Origin: JAZKAR01 sp040389065
GTDB lineage: Bacteria; Pseudomonadota; Gammaproteobacteria; Burkholderiales; Casimicrobiaceae
Assembly: GCA_040389065.1 (NCBI GenBank)
Contig: JAZKAR010000020.1
Coordinates: 5,291 to 69,290, forward strand
DNA: 64,000 bases
Direction of reading: 5' to 3'
Made by a program: the position numbers and the translations under genes. The notes under the pieces are model-generated. The model saw nothing but the letters and a program-made list of their open reading frames with translations, was not told the origin of the DNA and made no database searches. This document shows, one piece after another, positions 25,638 through 33,941 of the stretch. Numbering within the stretch: the stretch's first letter is position 1; every line of letters begins with the position of its first letter.

Positions 25638-27146
25638 ATGAAACCACTTTATCTGCTAATTTCTCAAAAATCTGTGGTGATTTATGATGTATTACCGAAT
25701 TTATTCTGGAACATAGTTGGGGATTTTTCAAATACAGAAGAGGGTGTTACGCTATTTTCAACATGGTTATCGCTACATCAAGATAAGCTTTTTTATATTG
25801 TATTAGATGGGTTCAAAGAAATTTTTCATGTTGAAAATATTCCACCTGTTTGGGGCGATGATCAAAGGGCAATCATTCAACGCCGTTTCAATCAATTTGC
25901 ACGTGATACTATATATAGATATGCCTATAAGAATAGTTCTTGGTTAACGCATTTCAGAAACGAACGCATTCAATATATATTATCTGCTATTCCTGAGAAT
26001 CATATCATTGACCCTTGGCTAGAATGTATTGAAAAATATAAGTGTCCTCTAATAGGTATATTTTCAGTATCAAGCTTAATGAATCAATTTTTAAAAAAAC
26101 GAATTGATTGGGGAACTTCGCCTACTGTGTTAATGTGTACTGATGAAAATAAAGCCTTAAGGCAATTTCTATTTGTAAAAGGTAAGTTGTTTTTTTATCG
26201 CGTTAATTCTGAACCAAAAGAAGGTTGGGCGGTTGAGTCTTTAAATGTTGAAATGCAACGTTCTTCACGATATTTTTCAGGAAGCATAAATGCTTCAGCC
26301 TCTATCATACGATTTTGGTATGTTTACTTTAATGATAATGATAATAAGAAAATTTTTTTTGAAAAAATGAATAATGATAAAGTTAAGATTTTTCATGCAA
26401 AAAATATTTTTGGAAATTTTAATAATAAAAATAAAACAACAGCTTTGCAAAGACCAATTTCAAAAATTACCGATTTTTTCATTATATGGTTAGCTAACAA
26501 TAAAATAACAAATCATTATGCTCCACCTTATAGGTTGTATTATAAAACATTATATTATTTTAATAGCTACTTTAAAAAAACTGTTTTAATTATTTCTTCT
26601 TTTTTGATTATATTTTTGATATTTGTTTGGAAATCATATGCTTCAATTCATGATGAGTACTTAAATCTTTATGTGCAAAATAAAGATTTGTCAGTTGAGT
26701 TATCTTATATGAATAATACTTCTTATGAGAATATGGATGACCAAATTCTAACAAGTGATATTTATAATTTATATAATGCTTTAATGCATAGGCCTAGAAT
26801 TAAAGCTGACATGTTATATTTATCCGAAATATTTAAAAAAATGAACTATGATATTAATTTAGAAAATATTAAATGGTCAGTTGATGACGAGCATAAGAAT
26901 GATGTGTCTTCAAAAAAAACGCATTTGTTTATTAAAGGAAATGCTTATCCTATCAAAGAGGAGTCAAATTTTTCTGATTTTTACGATGATTTAAAAGATA
27001 ATATTAATAAAAAATATAAAGTGGTTCATTGGAATATTAAAGGAGAAAATGATGCTAAAAAAACAATAAGAACAAAATTAAGCAGTAGTAAACAAAAAAT
27101 TGATTTTGAAATGGATTTTGATTATTCAGGATTGAAAAATGAATAA
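25638..27146 (+). CDS. PilM/GspL-like bitopic protein of the pilus/secretion-like operon
   Basis: 502 residues, highly AT-rich, Asn/Lys/Ile-rich. The first 300 or so residues look like a divergent actin/RNase H-fold cytoplasmic domain as in PilM or GspL (opening MKPLYLLISQKSVVIYDV). One membrane helix follows near residues 312-334 (KTVLIISSFLIIFLIFVWKS), then about 165 residues of periplasmic domain with PilN/GspL-like predicted helix-strand pattern. Position after the ATPase and platform genes, and overlap by 8 bp with a GspM/PilO-like gene, support the role: linking the cytoplasmic ATPase to the periplasmic frame. Identification is by topology and context; similarity in the N-terminal domain is weak to the eye. 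Confidence 0.65.
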   Translation: MKPLYLLISQKSVVIYDVLPNLFWNIVGDFSNTEEGVTLFSTWLSLHQDKLFYIVLDGFKEIFHVENIPPVWGDDQRAIIQRRFNQFARDTIYRYAYKNSSWLTHFRNERIQYILSAIPENHIIDPWLECIEKYKCPLIGIFSVSSLMNQFLKKRIDWGTSPTVLMCTDENKALRQFLFVKGKLFFYRVNSEPKEGWAVESLNVEMQRSSRYFSGSINASASIIRFWYVYFNDNDNKKIFFEKMNNDKVKIFHAKNIFGNFNNKNKTTALQRPISKITDFFIIWLANNKITNHYAPPYRLYYKTLYYFNSYFKKTVLIISSFLIIFLIFVWKSYASIHDEYLNLYVQNKDLSVELSYMNNTSYENMDDQILTSDIYNLYNALMHRPRIKADMLYLSEIFKKMNYDINLENIKWSVDDEHKNDVSSKKTHLFIKGNAYPIKEESNFSDFYDDLKDNINKKYKVVHWNIKGENDAKKTIRTKLSSSKQKIDFEMDFDYSGLKNE

Positions 27147-27774
27147 ACTTTTTTTAAGTAAGAATTTTTATTTGTTTTTATGGAAGGAAGATCGCTCTCC
27201 TTTTTTATGGGTGCTTACAAAGTTTATGATTTTTTTCTTAGCTATAGTTTTATTAATTTATTTTGTAAGTAATATATATGGAACTGAAAAAAATAATTTA
27301 GAAAAAGAACAAAATAAATTTATTTTAATACAAAAAACATTATTAAATGCTAAAAATAATCAAGCTATATATGAAAGCAATAGAAATAACATTGATGAAA
27401 TGAAGAAAAATAATTTTTTGACTGATATTAATGATGCAAATATTTTTAGTATTTTTAAAAAAATAACAAATGATATTGATTATCCTATCACTGAATATTT
27501 TAATGTAGAACCACGGAATTCAATTATACGATTTGGTGAAAGAAAAACTTTATTTGGAGCCAAGCTAAAATATCAGGCTAGGTTTTGGCATGAAAATGAT
27601 TTTATTAATTTTTTAAATAAAATAAATGGTTTGAATAAGATGATAAGAGAAGATGAGTGTGAGTTATCGCGAATCAGTAAACGTGAAGATTATATTAACT
27701 CTAAAGTTTTTTTGAAAAATATTGAACCATCTTTGGAGGTGAAATGTACTATCGGATTATATTGGGTTTCTTAA
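27139..27774 (+). CDS. PilO/GspM-like bitopic protein
   Basis: 211 residues: a short cytoplasmic N-terminus with WKEDRSPFLW, one membrane helix (LTKFMIFFLAIVLLIYFVSNIY, about residues 26-47), a Glu/Lys/Asn-rich likely coiled coil (about 50-95) and a periplasmic domain ending in Cys- and Trp-containing strands. This is the plan of PilO and GspM. It overlaps the upstream PilM/GspL-like gene by 8 bp and the next gene by 31 bp, so the three are coupled. The sequence is too divergent for a firm family call; context carries most of the weight. Confidence 0.6.
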   Translation: MNKLFLSKNFYLFLWKEDRSPFLWVLTKFMIFFLAIVLLIYFVSNIYGTEKNNLEKEQNKFILIQKTLLNAKNNQAIYESNRNNIDEMKKNNFLTDINDANIFSIFKKITNDIDYPITEYFNVEPRNSIIRFGERKTLFGAKLKYQARFWHENDFINFLNKINGLNKMIREDECELSRISKREDYINSKVFLKNIEPSLEVKCTIGLYWVS

Positions 27775-28022
27775 CGTCAATGTTTTTTTTTGAACATGTT
27801 GTGTTAGCTAAAACAAATGAGTTAGAAAAAAAATTTATTTCAAACAGTATACAAGAAAGATTGTTTTTTACACCCGAGGAACGTGAGTTTTTAGATAAAA
27901 ATAAGCTTAACGTGTTTGTGGATGAGTCAAAAAATTCTAAGAGTAATGTTTCGAACTCATTAAATAAAGCGGTAATTAAAGATAACAAGGAAGAGGTAGC
28001 CCCAAATATAAATAAAAAATAA
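27744..28022 (+). CDS. small exported protein of the pilus/secretion-like operon
   Basis: 92 residues, ATG 27744 preceded by GGAGGT, the best ribosome-binding site of the operon, although it lies inside the previous gene. A signal peptide (MYYRIILGFLTSMFFFEHVVLA) is followed by a hydrophilic, Lys/Asn/Ser-rich chain containing RLFFTPEEREFLDK. From memory, that RLFFTP-(E/A)-ER pattern recurs in short proteins next to pilM/N/O-like genes of betaproteobacteria. A PilP/GspC-like accessory role is only a guess. Confidence 0.6.
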   Translation: MYYRIILGFLTSMFFFEHVVLAKTNELEKKFISNSIQERLFFTPEEREFLDKNKLNVFVDESKNSKSNVSNSLNKAVIKDNKEEVAPNINKK

Positions 28023-28086
28023 GCAGATATTGTATTCAAATAATAAAATTACTTTCTAAATATCTTTAATTAATAGGGATAGCCAG

Positions 28087-28992
28087 GTGGAAATTAAAAA
28101 AAGCTATGGATTTTCTTTAATAGAAATGAGTATTGTTTTAATGATACTAAGCTTAGTTGCCGGAAGTGGACTGCATGCACTTCAATTTCATTTGCAGCAT
28201 AAGAGAGAGTTGTTAACTCAAAAGCGCTTAAAAGAAGCACGCGAAGCATTACTGCACTATATACAAATTCATGGCTATTTACCTTGTCCTGCTGTAGATA
28301 TCGATATACAAATTCATACACCCATTGGTGGATGGGAAAAGCGAAATACAGATGGTCGTTGCCAGCAATATGATGGTTTTTTGCCTGCATTAAGTTTGGG
28401 GTTAATAGATAGTGATCAACAAGGTTATTGGGTAGATGGTTGGGAAAGACGGTCTAATCGTATTCGTTATGCGATTGCTCAAACTGCTTACACGGAAAGA
28501 AATACTTCCCCATCTTTGAATAAAGGTCAGGGTTGCAGTGACCAAGATCAAGAGCCAATTGATATTGCTAATGGCATTATTGGAAAAGAGCGCTCAGCAC
28601 TTAATAATCAATTTTGGGGAGTAGGGCCTTATAGTCAAGCATTAAAACGATTTGGCTTATGTGTTTGTTCAAGTGCTAAATGTAAGGATGCAATAGGAAT
28701 GCCAGCAGCTGCAGTTATCTATTCATTGGGAGAAAACGCTTACATGAATGGAGGAGCGAGTGAGCAAGCAGACGAAAAAGAAAATAAAAATCAAGATCGT
28801 TATTTTGTTGAGCACGCACCAACCTTAGGGTTTGATGATTACGTAACATGGATAAGTAGTGAGGCATTTTGGGGTGCACTGGCTGACACAGGGCGGTTAC
28901 GCGAACCTATTCCAGTTCAAGTTACAACGCCAGTTACAACGCCAGTTACAACGCCAGTTACAACGCCAGTTACAACGCCTTTAAAACCTTAA
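28087..28992 (+). CDS. prepilin-like (pseudopilin) protein with C-terminal PVTT repeats
   Basis: 301 residues from a GTG start. The type III leader is short and basic (MEIKKSYG) and is followed by FSLIEMSIVLMILSLVAGSGL, with Glu at mature position 5: a substrate for prepilin peptidase. Next comes the ALLHYIQIHGYLPCPA segment seen in a family of large betaproteobacterial pseudopilin-like proteins, then a globular domain with several cysteines (CVCSSAKC). The C-terminus is a repeated PVTT tail. At 271 residues before the tail it is far larger than a major pilin, so a minor or tip subunit is likelier. It starts 64 bp after the operon's last small gene. Confidence 0.8.
   Translation: MEIKKSYGFSLIEMSIVLMILSLVAGSGLHALQFHLQHKRELLTQKRLKEAREALLHYIQIHGYLPCPAVDIDIQIHTPIGGWEKRNTDGRCQQYDGFLPALSLGLIDSDQQGYWVDGWERRSNRIRYAIAQTAYTERNTSPSLNKGQGCSDQDQEPIDIANGIIGKERSALNNQFWGVGPYSQALKRFGLCVCSSAKCKDAIGMPAAAVIYSLGENAYMNGGASEQADEKENKNQDRYFVEHAPTLGFDDYVTWISSEAFWGALADTGRLREPIPVQVTTPVTTPVTTPVTTPVTTPLKP
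28918..28977 (+). repeat. five tandem 12-bp units encoding (Q/P)VTT
   Basis: Four identical CCAGTTACAACG units preceded by a one-base variant (CAAGTTACAACG). The unit length is a multiple of three, so copy-number change would lengthen or shorten the tail without a frameshift. Confidence 0.95.
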
Positions 28993-29022
28993 AATAAGCT
29001 ATTTTTAAGGTTTTAAAGGCGT
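28975..29022. terminator. 20-bp-arm hairpin between converging genes
   Basis: Perfect arms ACGCCTTTAAAACCTTAAAA / TTTTAAGGTTTTAAAGGCGT with an 8-base loop. The left arm contains the last codons and stop of the pseudopilin gene. No T-run follows in either direction, but the position between converging genes suits a transcription end or mRNA 3' protection. Confidence 0.6.
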
Positions 29023-29044
29023 GTATGAACATCAGCTTTAACAA

Positions 29045-29512
29045 TTAACGTTCTGAAAAGCGACTGGTTCTATGTTTATGTGTAAAGGTGGCTTTAGGTT
29101 TGGGGCGTGTTGAATGCGAAAAGCCAGTAGGGTGTGTTGTTCTACTTTTTGCTTTCGTTGTATCTATTACAGCAGTTTTTTTCTTCTTTGGTAAAGGGCG
29201 AAAAAGCACTAGCTGACGACCGATATGTTGAATAATAACTGCTTGGGCATGTTGAGATATCTGATTGGCTAGCTCAATGCGAGCTTCATGATCTGCGCCC
29301 AAAATACGAATTTTAATGAGATCATTCGTTAGTAAAAATTTATCTATTGCTTTGATTACATTCTCAGTTAGCCCTTGTTGTCCGAGCATAACTGCAGGTA
29401 CTAAAAAGTGTGCGCGTGCTTTTAATGCACAACGGTCAGAAGCAGTAAGCGTAATATTAGGAATAGAAGGTGCAGAAGAGGTTGATGAAGGGGTTAAAAC
29501 CTGGTCAGTCAT
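29045..29512 (-). CDS. yhbY: YhbY-family RNA-binding protein (CRM domain)
   Basis: 155 residues from the ATG at 29512, preceded by AAGGA; an upstream in-frame start would add nine residues. The CRM domain spans about residues 22-110: LTASDRCALKARAHFLVPAVMLGQQGLTENVI, with the GxxG-like loop, then KIRILGADHEAR and VIIQHIGRQLVLFRP. The tail (about 45 residues) is basic and rich in Lys, Thr and His. YhbY binds pre-50S ribosomal subunits. It diverges from rlmE-ftsH-folP, the standard betaproteobacterial arrangement. The 321-bp region between (29513-29833) holds no other feature that I can see. Confidence 0.93.
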   Translation of the reverse strand: MTDQVLTPSSTSSAPSIPNITLTASDRCALKARAHFLVPAVMLGQQGLTENVIKAIDKFLLTNDLIKIRILGADHEARIELANQISQHAQAVIIQHIGRQLVLFRPLPKKKKTAVIDTTKAKSRTTHPTGFSHSTRPKPKATFTHKHRTSRFSER

Positions 29513-29833
29513 TGTTGTGTTATCCTTAAGTCTTTGCACATAGTGTAACCGATTTATCTGACTTATGCGCGCTTCTAATTGTTAAGTTAATTTTTGGTTA
29601 TCTTCTTGGAATAAATACGTTTATTAAGAGTATATGTGCATAGTGAAAAAGTTTTTCGAATTGAATATAAAAATTTATAGCAGCATGTTTCACCCTTTTG
29701 TACTCGCTGGGTATTTAGATATAAAATGAGGTATCAGCTAAAATGTTGGTAAGCTTCCTATCTTCATCTATCCTCTAAGAGTAGAATTAGAAAAAAGCTG
29801 TAAAGATATATTAAGATATGGAATGAGCGGTTA

Positions 29834-30481
29834 ATGAAAAAGAACAAAACCAGTCGGGCGTGGATACATCGGCATATTAATGATCATTATGTGCAAGAAT
29901 CCAAGCGGCTGGGTTATCGTTCGCGTGCAGCCTTTAAATTAACGGAAATGGATGATCAACACCGTTTACTTAAGGGTGGGATGCGCATTGTAGAGTTAGG
30001 CGCAGCTCCAGGAAGCTGGAGCCAAGTTATATTAGAGCGTACTCATAGGCATGGCGTGTACGTTTTAGTTGATTTGTTGCCGATGGATCCAATTCCTGGT
30101 GCAATTATCCTTCAGGGAGACTTCACTCACGACGTTATCCTTACACAGATCCTTGAAATTATGGAAAATAAGCCCTTGGATCTTGTTTTATCGGATATGT
30201 CCCCCAATCTAACGGGGGTACGCTTGATTGATCAACCGAGAATCATTTATCTGGGCGAGTTAGTACTTGAGTTTGCGATACAGCACTTAGCGCCTCATGG
30301 AGCATGTGTTGTCAAAACATTTCAAGGCGATGGATTCGAGGCATTTATCAAAGCGTTTAGAACAACGTTTAAAAAAGTTTCTGTACGCAAACCTGGAGCA
30401 TCCAGAGATTGCAGCAACGAGCTCTATATAGTGGGGCAGGGCTTGAAGCAGATGCATAGAGAAACCTCACAAGGAGTATGA
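29834..30481 (+). CDS. rlmE: 23S rRNA 2'-O-ribose U2552 methyltransferase
   Basis: 215 residues, FtsJ/RrmJ family. Start region KTSRAWIHRHINDHYVQESKRLGYRSRAAFKL carries the conserved RSRAAFKL with the first catalytic Lys. The SAM site is VELGAAPGSWSQV, followed by DLVLSDMSPNLTG (catalytic Asp) and VVKTFQGDGFEAF (catalytic Lys). It methylates U2552 in the 50S A-loop. Its TGA overlaps the ftsH ATG in ATGA, so the pair is translationally coupled, as is usual for this operon. Confidence 0.97.
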   Translation: MKKNKTSRAWIHRHINDHYVQESKRLGYRSRAAFKLTEMDDQHRLLKGGMRIVELGAAPGSWSQVILERTHRHGVYVLVDLLPMDPIPGAIILQGDFTHDVILTQILEIMENKPLDLVLSDMSPNLTGVRLIDQPRIIYLGELVLEFAIQHLAPHGACVVKTFQGDGFEAFIKAFRTTFKKVSVRKPGASRDCSNELYIVGQGLKQMHRETSQGV

Positions 30482-32499
30482 ACTTGAACAACTGGACCAA
30501 GAATGTAGGTGTCTGGCTTGTGATTGGTATATTTTGTCTATGGATTTTTCAAAGTCTGGACAAATCCCATCAGCAGCGGGGCTTCGTTCCCTATTCAGAC
30601 TTTATTACTAAAGTTAAATCGCAATCTATTGTTAGTGCGAATATAGAGGAGCGCACTATTAGCTGGAAAGACAAGCAAGGTAATACAGGAGTAACCTTAG
30701 GGCCGAATGCCTTTGGTGTACCTGCTGTAGTAGATCAGCTAGTTGCTAGTGGTGTAAAGGTTGATTATCGCCCTGATGAAGAGCCTTCATGGTGGAAGAG
30801 TATGCTCGTTTCATCGCTGCCTATGATTATATTTATCGTGTTATGGGTAGTTATGGTTCGCCAAATGAATGGCGGCGGTAAGGGCGGAGTGTTTTCATTT
30901 GGTAAAAGCCGTGCGCGTATGTTAGACGATAGTGCCAATGTGGTCACATTTGCAGACGTAGCGGGTTGTGATGAAGCTAAAGAAGAAGTGGGCGAAATTG
31001 TTGATTTCTTACGCGATCCCCATAAATTTCAAAAGCTAGGAGGTAAAATTCCTCGCGGTGTATTAATGGTGGGAAGCCCTGGTACCGGAAAAACTCTTTT
31101 AGCAAAAGCTATTGCTGGTGAAGCTAAAGTTCCTTTTTACAGTATTTCAGGTTCTGATTTCGTGGAAATGTTCGTGGGGGTAGGAGCTGCTCGTGTTCGA
31201 GATATGTTCGAGCAAGCTAAAAAAAGCGCTCCTTGCATTATTTTTATTGATGAAATTGATGCAGTAGGCCGTCAGCGTGGTGTAGGTTTAGGCGGCGGTA
31301 ATGATGAGCGTGAGCAAACACTTAATCAGCTGTTAGTTGAAATGGATGGTTTTGAGCCAAACTCTGGTGTTATTGTGATTGCAGCAACTAATCGCCCAGA
31401 TGTGTTAGATCAGGCGCTACTTAGACCAGGCCGTTTCGATCGCCAAGTTACTGTACCGTTGCCTGATATTAAAGGCCGTACCGAAATTTTAAATGTGCAT
31501 ACTCGTAAAGTACCTCTGGCTTCAGATGTATCGCCAGAAGTAATAGCGCGAGGCACTACAGGGTTCTCAGGAGCAGATTTAGCTAATCTTGTAAACGAAG
31601 CAGCTTTATTTGCAGCGCGTAAAAATAAACGTCTCGTAGAAATGTTTGATTTTGAAGAGGCGCGCGATAAAATTGTGATGGGAACAGAGCGCCGTTCTAT
31701 TGTGATGCCTGAAGAAGAGCGCCGTAATACAGCGTATCACGAGTCAGGGCATGCATTGGTGGCTAGATTGTTACCTAAATGTGATCCTGTTCATAAAGTA
31801 ACTGTTATTCCTCGAGGGCGTGCGTTAGGCGTTACGATGTCTTTACCAGAAGAAGACCGTTATAGTACCGATAAAGAACGTATTCTTAATGGCATTTCAG
31901 TTTTATTTGGGGGCCGTATAGCTGAAGAAATATTTATGGGTCAAATGACGACTGGCGCTTCAAATGATTTTCAGCGTGCTACTCAAATGGCACATGCGAT
32001 GGTAGCTCGGTATGGAATGTCTGATTTAGGAACTATGGTTTATCTTGACGATTCTTCAAATGGATTTTTAGGAACTAACCAGTATGGTCAAGCCAGCGGA
32101 GTGTCAGGTACGACTCAACGCGAAATCGAGGGTGAAGTTCGTAAAATTTTAGATCAACAGTACAAAATAGCACGAGATCTTATTGAGCTTCATCGCGATA
32201 AAATAGAAGCAATGACGCAGGCATTATTAAAGTGGGAAACGATTACTACTGAAGATATCGATAACATTATGGCTGGGCGCCCTGTAAGAGGCGAGCAGTT
32301 ATTACCCTCTTCAGTGAATTTATCTAAACCTGTAGCAGCTGACGGCTCAGCTTCTGATGGAGTTATAAACTTAGATAAAACAGATTCTATTTCTGTAGTC
32401 GCTGCAACAAAGCCTGTTATTACGAGTGTGAATCAACATCCTGCAACAGTAACAACTAACAATGATCATCCGGTGAACCCTTCAACAACACCTATTTAA
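30478..32499 (+). CDS. ftsH: ATP-dependent zinc metalloprotease FtsH
   Basis: 673 residues. Two N-terminal membrane helices (VGVWLVIGIFCLWIF and SMLVSSLPMIIFIVLWVVMV) flank a small periplasmic domain. The AAA module has Walker A GSPGTGKT (199-206), Walker B IIFIDEIDAVGRQRG and the second region of homology ATNRPDVLDQALLRPGRFDRQV. The protease has HESGH at 421-425 and the third zinc ligand in the TTGASNDFQRAT region. It degrades misassembled membrane proteins and short-lived regulators. The last 60 or so residues are low-complexity (Ser/Thr/Asn/Val), longer than in many homologues. A terminator follows. Confidence 0.99.
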   Translation: MNLNNWTKNVGVWLVIGIFCLWIFQSLDKSHQQRGFVPYSDFITKVKSQSIVSANIEERTISWKDKQGNTGVTLGPNAFGVPAVVDQLVASGVKVDYRPDEEPSWWKSMLVSSLPMIIFIVLWVVMVRQMNGGGKGGVFSFGKSRARMLDDSANVVTFADVAGCDEAKEEVGEIVDFLRDPHKFQKLGGKIPRGVLMVGSPGTGKTLLAKAIAGEAKVPFYSISGSDFVEMFVGVGAARVRDMFEQAKKSAPCIIFIDEIDAVGRQRGVGLGGGNDEREQTLNQLLVEMDGFEPNSGVIVIAATNRPDVLDQALLRPGRFDRQVTVPLPDIKGRTEILNVHTRKVPLASDVSPEVIARGTTGFSGADLANLVNEAALFAARKNKRLVEMFDFEEARDKIVMGTERRSIVMPEEERRNTAYHESGHALVARLLPKCDPVHKVTVIPRGRALGVTMSLPEEDRYSTDKERILNGISVLFGGRIAEEIFMGQMTTGASNDFQRATQMAHAMVARYGMSDLGTMVYLDDSSNGFLGTNQYGQASGVSGTTQREIEGEVRKILDQQYKIARDLIELHRDKIEAMTQALLKWETITTEDIDNIMAGRPVRGEQLLPSSVNLSKPVAADGSASDGVINLDKTDSISVVAATKPVITSVNQHPATVTTNNDHPVNPSTTPI

Positions 32500-32524
32500 G
32501 ACATTGGTGTTGAGTTAATTGTTG

Positions 32525-32560
32525 CAAATGCCCTATACCTAGTAAGGTATAGGGCATTTG
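32525..32560 (+). terminator. intrinsic terminator after ftsH
   Basis: Perfect 16-bp arms CAAATGCCCTATACCT / AGGTATAGGGCATTTG, 4-base loop, then TTTTTATA. It separates ftsH from folP. Confidence 0.9.
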
Positions 32561-32634
32561 TTTTTATATAACGTTATTTATGATAAAGCACTAGGATATA
32601 AGTATTAGCTAATTAGTTTAGGGATACATTTGTA

Positions 32635-33486
32635 ATGATATGGCAGTGCGGAAAATACATGCTTGATTTAAGTTTGCCTAAAATTATGGCGGTCATTAAT
32701 GTAACAGAAAATTCTTTTTCTGATGGGGGCGATTTTCTTGATCCTTCCACTGCATGTCGTCGTGTAGATGAAGCGTTGAAACAGGGAGCGCATATTCTTG
32801 ACTTAGGCGCAGAATCTTCCCGGCCTGGCGCAAAATTTATTGACGAAGGGTTGGAGTGGTCTCGTCTGGAACCAGTATTAAACTATGCTTGTCAGCAGGG
32901 AGTTCCTGTTTCTGTAGATACGTATAAGCCGCAAACGATGAGAAAAGCTTTAGAAGCAGGGGCTTCTATTATAAACGATATTAAAGCTTTATCTGAGCCA
33001 GGGGCACTAGAAATACTTGTAGATGATTTAACAGAGGCTGGCATATGCTTAATGCATATGAAAGGGAATCCTCAAACCATGCAAGTAGCGCCACATTATG
33101 AAAATGTTACAGATGAAGTAACAGGTTTTTTACAGCAACGTATAGAGTTGTGTGTAAAAAAAGGCATTAAAGGCTCAAGAATAGCGATAGATCCAGGCCT
33201 AGGATTTGGAAAGACGTTGCAACATAACCTTGAAATAATGAGAGAGATTCCTCATCTAACTACATTAGGCTACCCTGTTTTAATTGGGGCATCTCGAAAG
33301 TCTTTTTTAGGAGTTTTATCATCGCAGCCTGAAGCAAAAAACCGTTTAGCAGCAAGCATAACTGCGGCTATTTTTGCAATGAATCAGGGGGCAAAAATTA
33401 TTCGAGTTCATGATGTACGAGCAACAATTGATGCCTTAACGGTTTGGGCCGGATTATCAGGTGAAAAACTTTTTAATACTGGTTAA
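32635..33486 (+). CDS. folP: dihydropteroate synthase
   Basis: 283 residues, TIM-barrel enzyme joining p-aminobenzoate to dihydropterin pyrophosphate in folate synthesis; the sulfonamide target. Motifs: IMAVINVTENSFSDGGDF (pyrophosphate/pterin loop 1; the more usual residue pair is GI/PD, here AV/EN), LGAESSRPGA, SVDTYKP, INDIKAL, CLMHMKGNPQTMQ, AIDPGLGFGKT, LIGASRKSFLG and IRVHDVRAT. It follows ftsH behind a terminator; glmM, commonly next, is absent. Its last two codons and stop abut the first palindromic repeat of the TTACGCAG family. Confidence 0.97.
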   Translation: MIWQCGKYMLDLSLPKIMAVINVTENSFSDGGDFLDPSTACRRVDEALKQGAHILDLGAESSRPGAKFIDEGLEWSRLEPVLNYACQQGVPVSVDTYKPQTMRKALEAGASIINDIKALSEPGALEILVDDLTEAGICLMHMKGNPQTMQVAPHYENVTDEVTGFLQQRIELCVKKGIKGSRIAIDPGLGFGKTLQHNLEIMREIPHLTTLGYPVLIGASRKSFLGVLSSQPEAKNRLAASITAAIFAMNQGAKIIRVHDVRATIDALTVWAGLSGEKLFNTG

Positions 33487-33587
33487 AAGTTACGCAGTTG
33501 AGTTATATCAAGGCATGGCAACGCAGACAGTACAACATAGTACGGCAAGTTGACATAACGCTGAGAGAGTCAACTGCGGAACTTCTA
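33484..33587. repeat. TTACGCAG palindromic repeat, copy 1
   Basis: About 104 bp. The left arm AAAAGTTACGCAGTTGAGT is the near-complement of the right end (AGTCAACTGCGGAACTTCT). The interior matches the reverse complement of copy 3 over most of its length. ACTGGT occurs directly on both sides (33478-33483 and 33588-33593), a possible 6-bp target duplication. It lies between folP and grxC. Confidence 0.85.
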
Positions 33588-33650
33588 ACTGGTGTTTAGT
33601 AGGCCTGCTTAAACTCATAATAAAGAATAAAATGGAAGGAAACTATTAAA

Positions 33651-33908
33651 ATGGCTAAAGTCTTAATGTATGCAACTCAAGTATGCCCTTATTGTGTAAG
33701 AGCCGAGCAACTGTTGCGGCAGCGTGGAATCACCGAGATAGAAAAAGTTTTAGTAGATCGATTACCAGAACGTCGTGCAGAAATGATGGAGCGAACAGGC
33801 CGTAGAACGGTACCGCAAATTTTTATTGATGAGCATCATGTAGGTGGCTGCGATGATCTTTATGCATTAGATCGTGCAGGGAAGTTAGCACCGTTAATCG
33901 CTAATTAA
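33651..33908 (+). CDS. grxC: glutaredoxin 3 (GrxC family)
   Basis: 85 residues, a complete class I dithiol glutaredoxin. It has the active site CPYC at residues 12-15, the conserved TVPQIFIDEHHVGGCDDLYALD with the cis-Pro, and the GG-D glutathione-binding segment. It reduces protein disulfides and glutathione mixed disulfides in the cytoplasm. AAGGAAACTATTAAA precedes ATG. It is monocistronic, converging on the pilU gene with 33 bp between them. Confidence 0.96.
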   Translation: MAKVLMYATQVCPYCVRAEQLLRQRGITEIEKVLVDRLPERRAEMMERTGRRTVPQIFIDEHHVGGCDDLYALDRAGKLAPLIAN

Positions 33909-33941
33909 AAATGCTTTCTGCTCAACTCCATATGCTTAAAT

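Noticed and set aside
27749..28039. 96-codon ORF antisense to the small exported pilus-operon protein
   Set aside because: The plus-strand gene has a strong GGAGGT site and signal peptide and lies in a coupled operon; the antisense frame is open by AT-richness.
28918..28977. CRISPR-like array
   Set aside because: The 12-bp units are directly adjacent, with no spacers, and encode PVTT in frame.
33478..33593. ACTGGT direct repeats as proof of transposition of palindromic copy 1
   Set aside because: Six bases can match by chance and the other copies do not show a consistent duplication length, so it is kept only as a hint.
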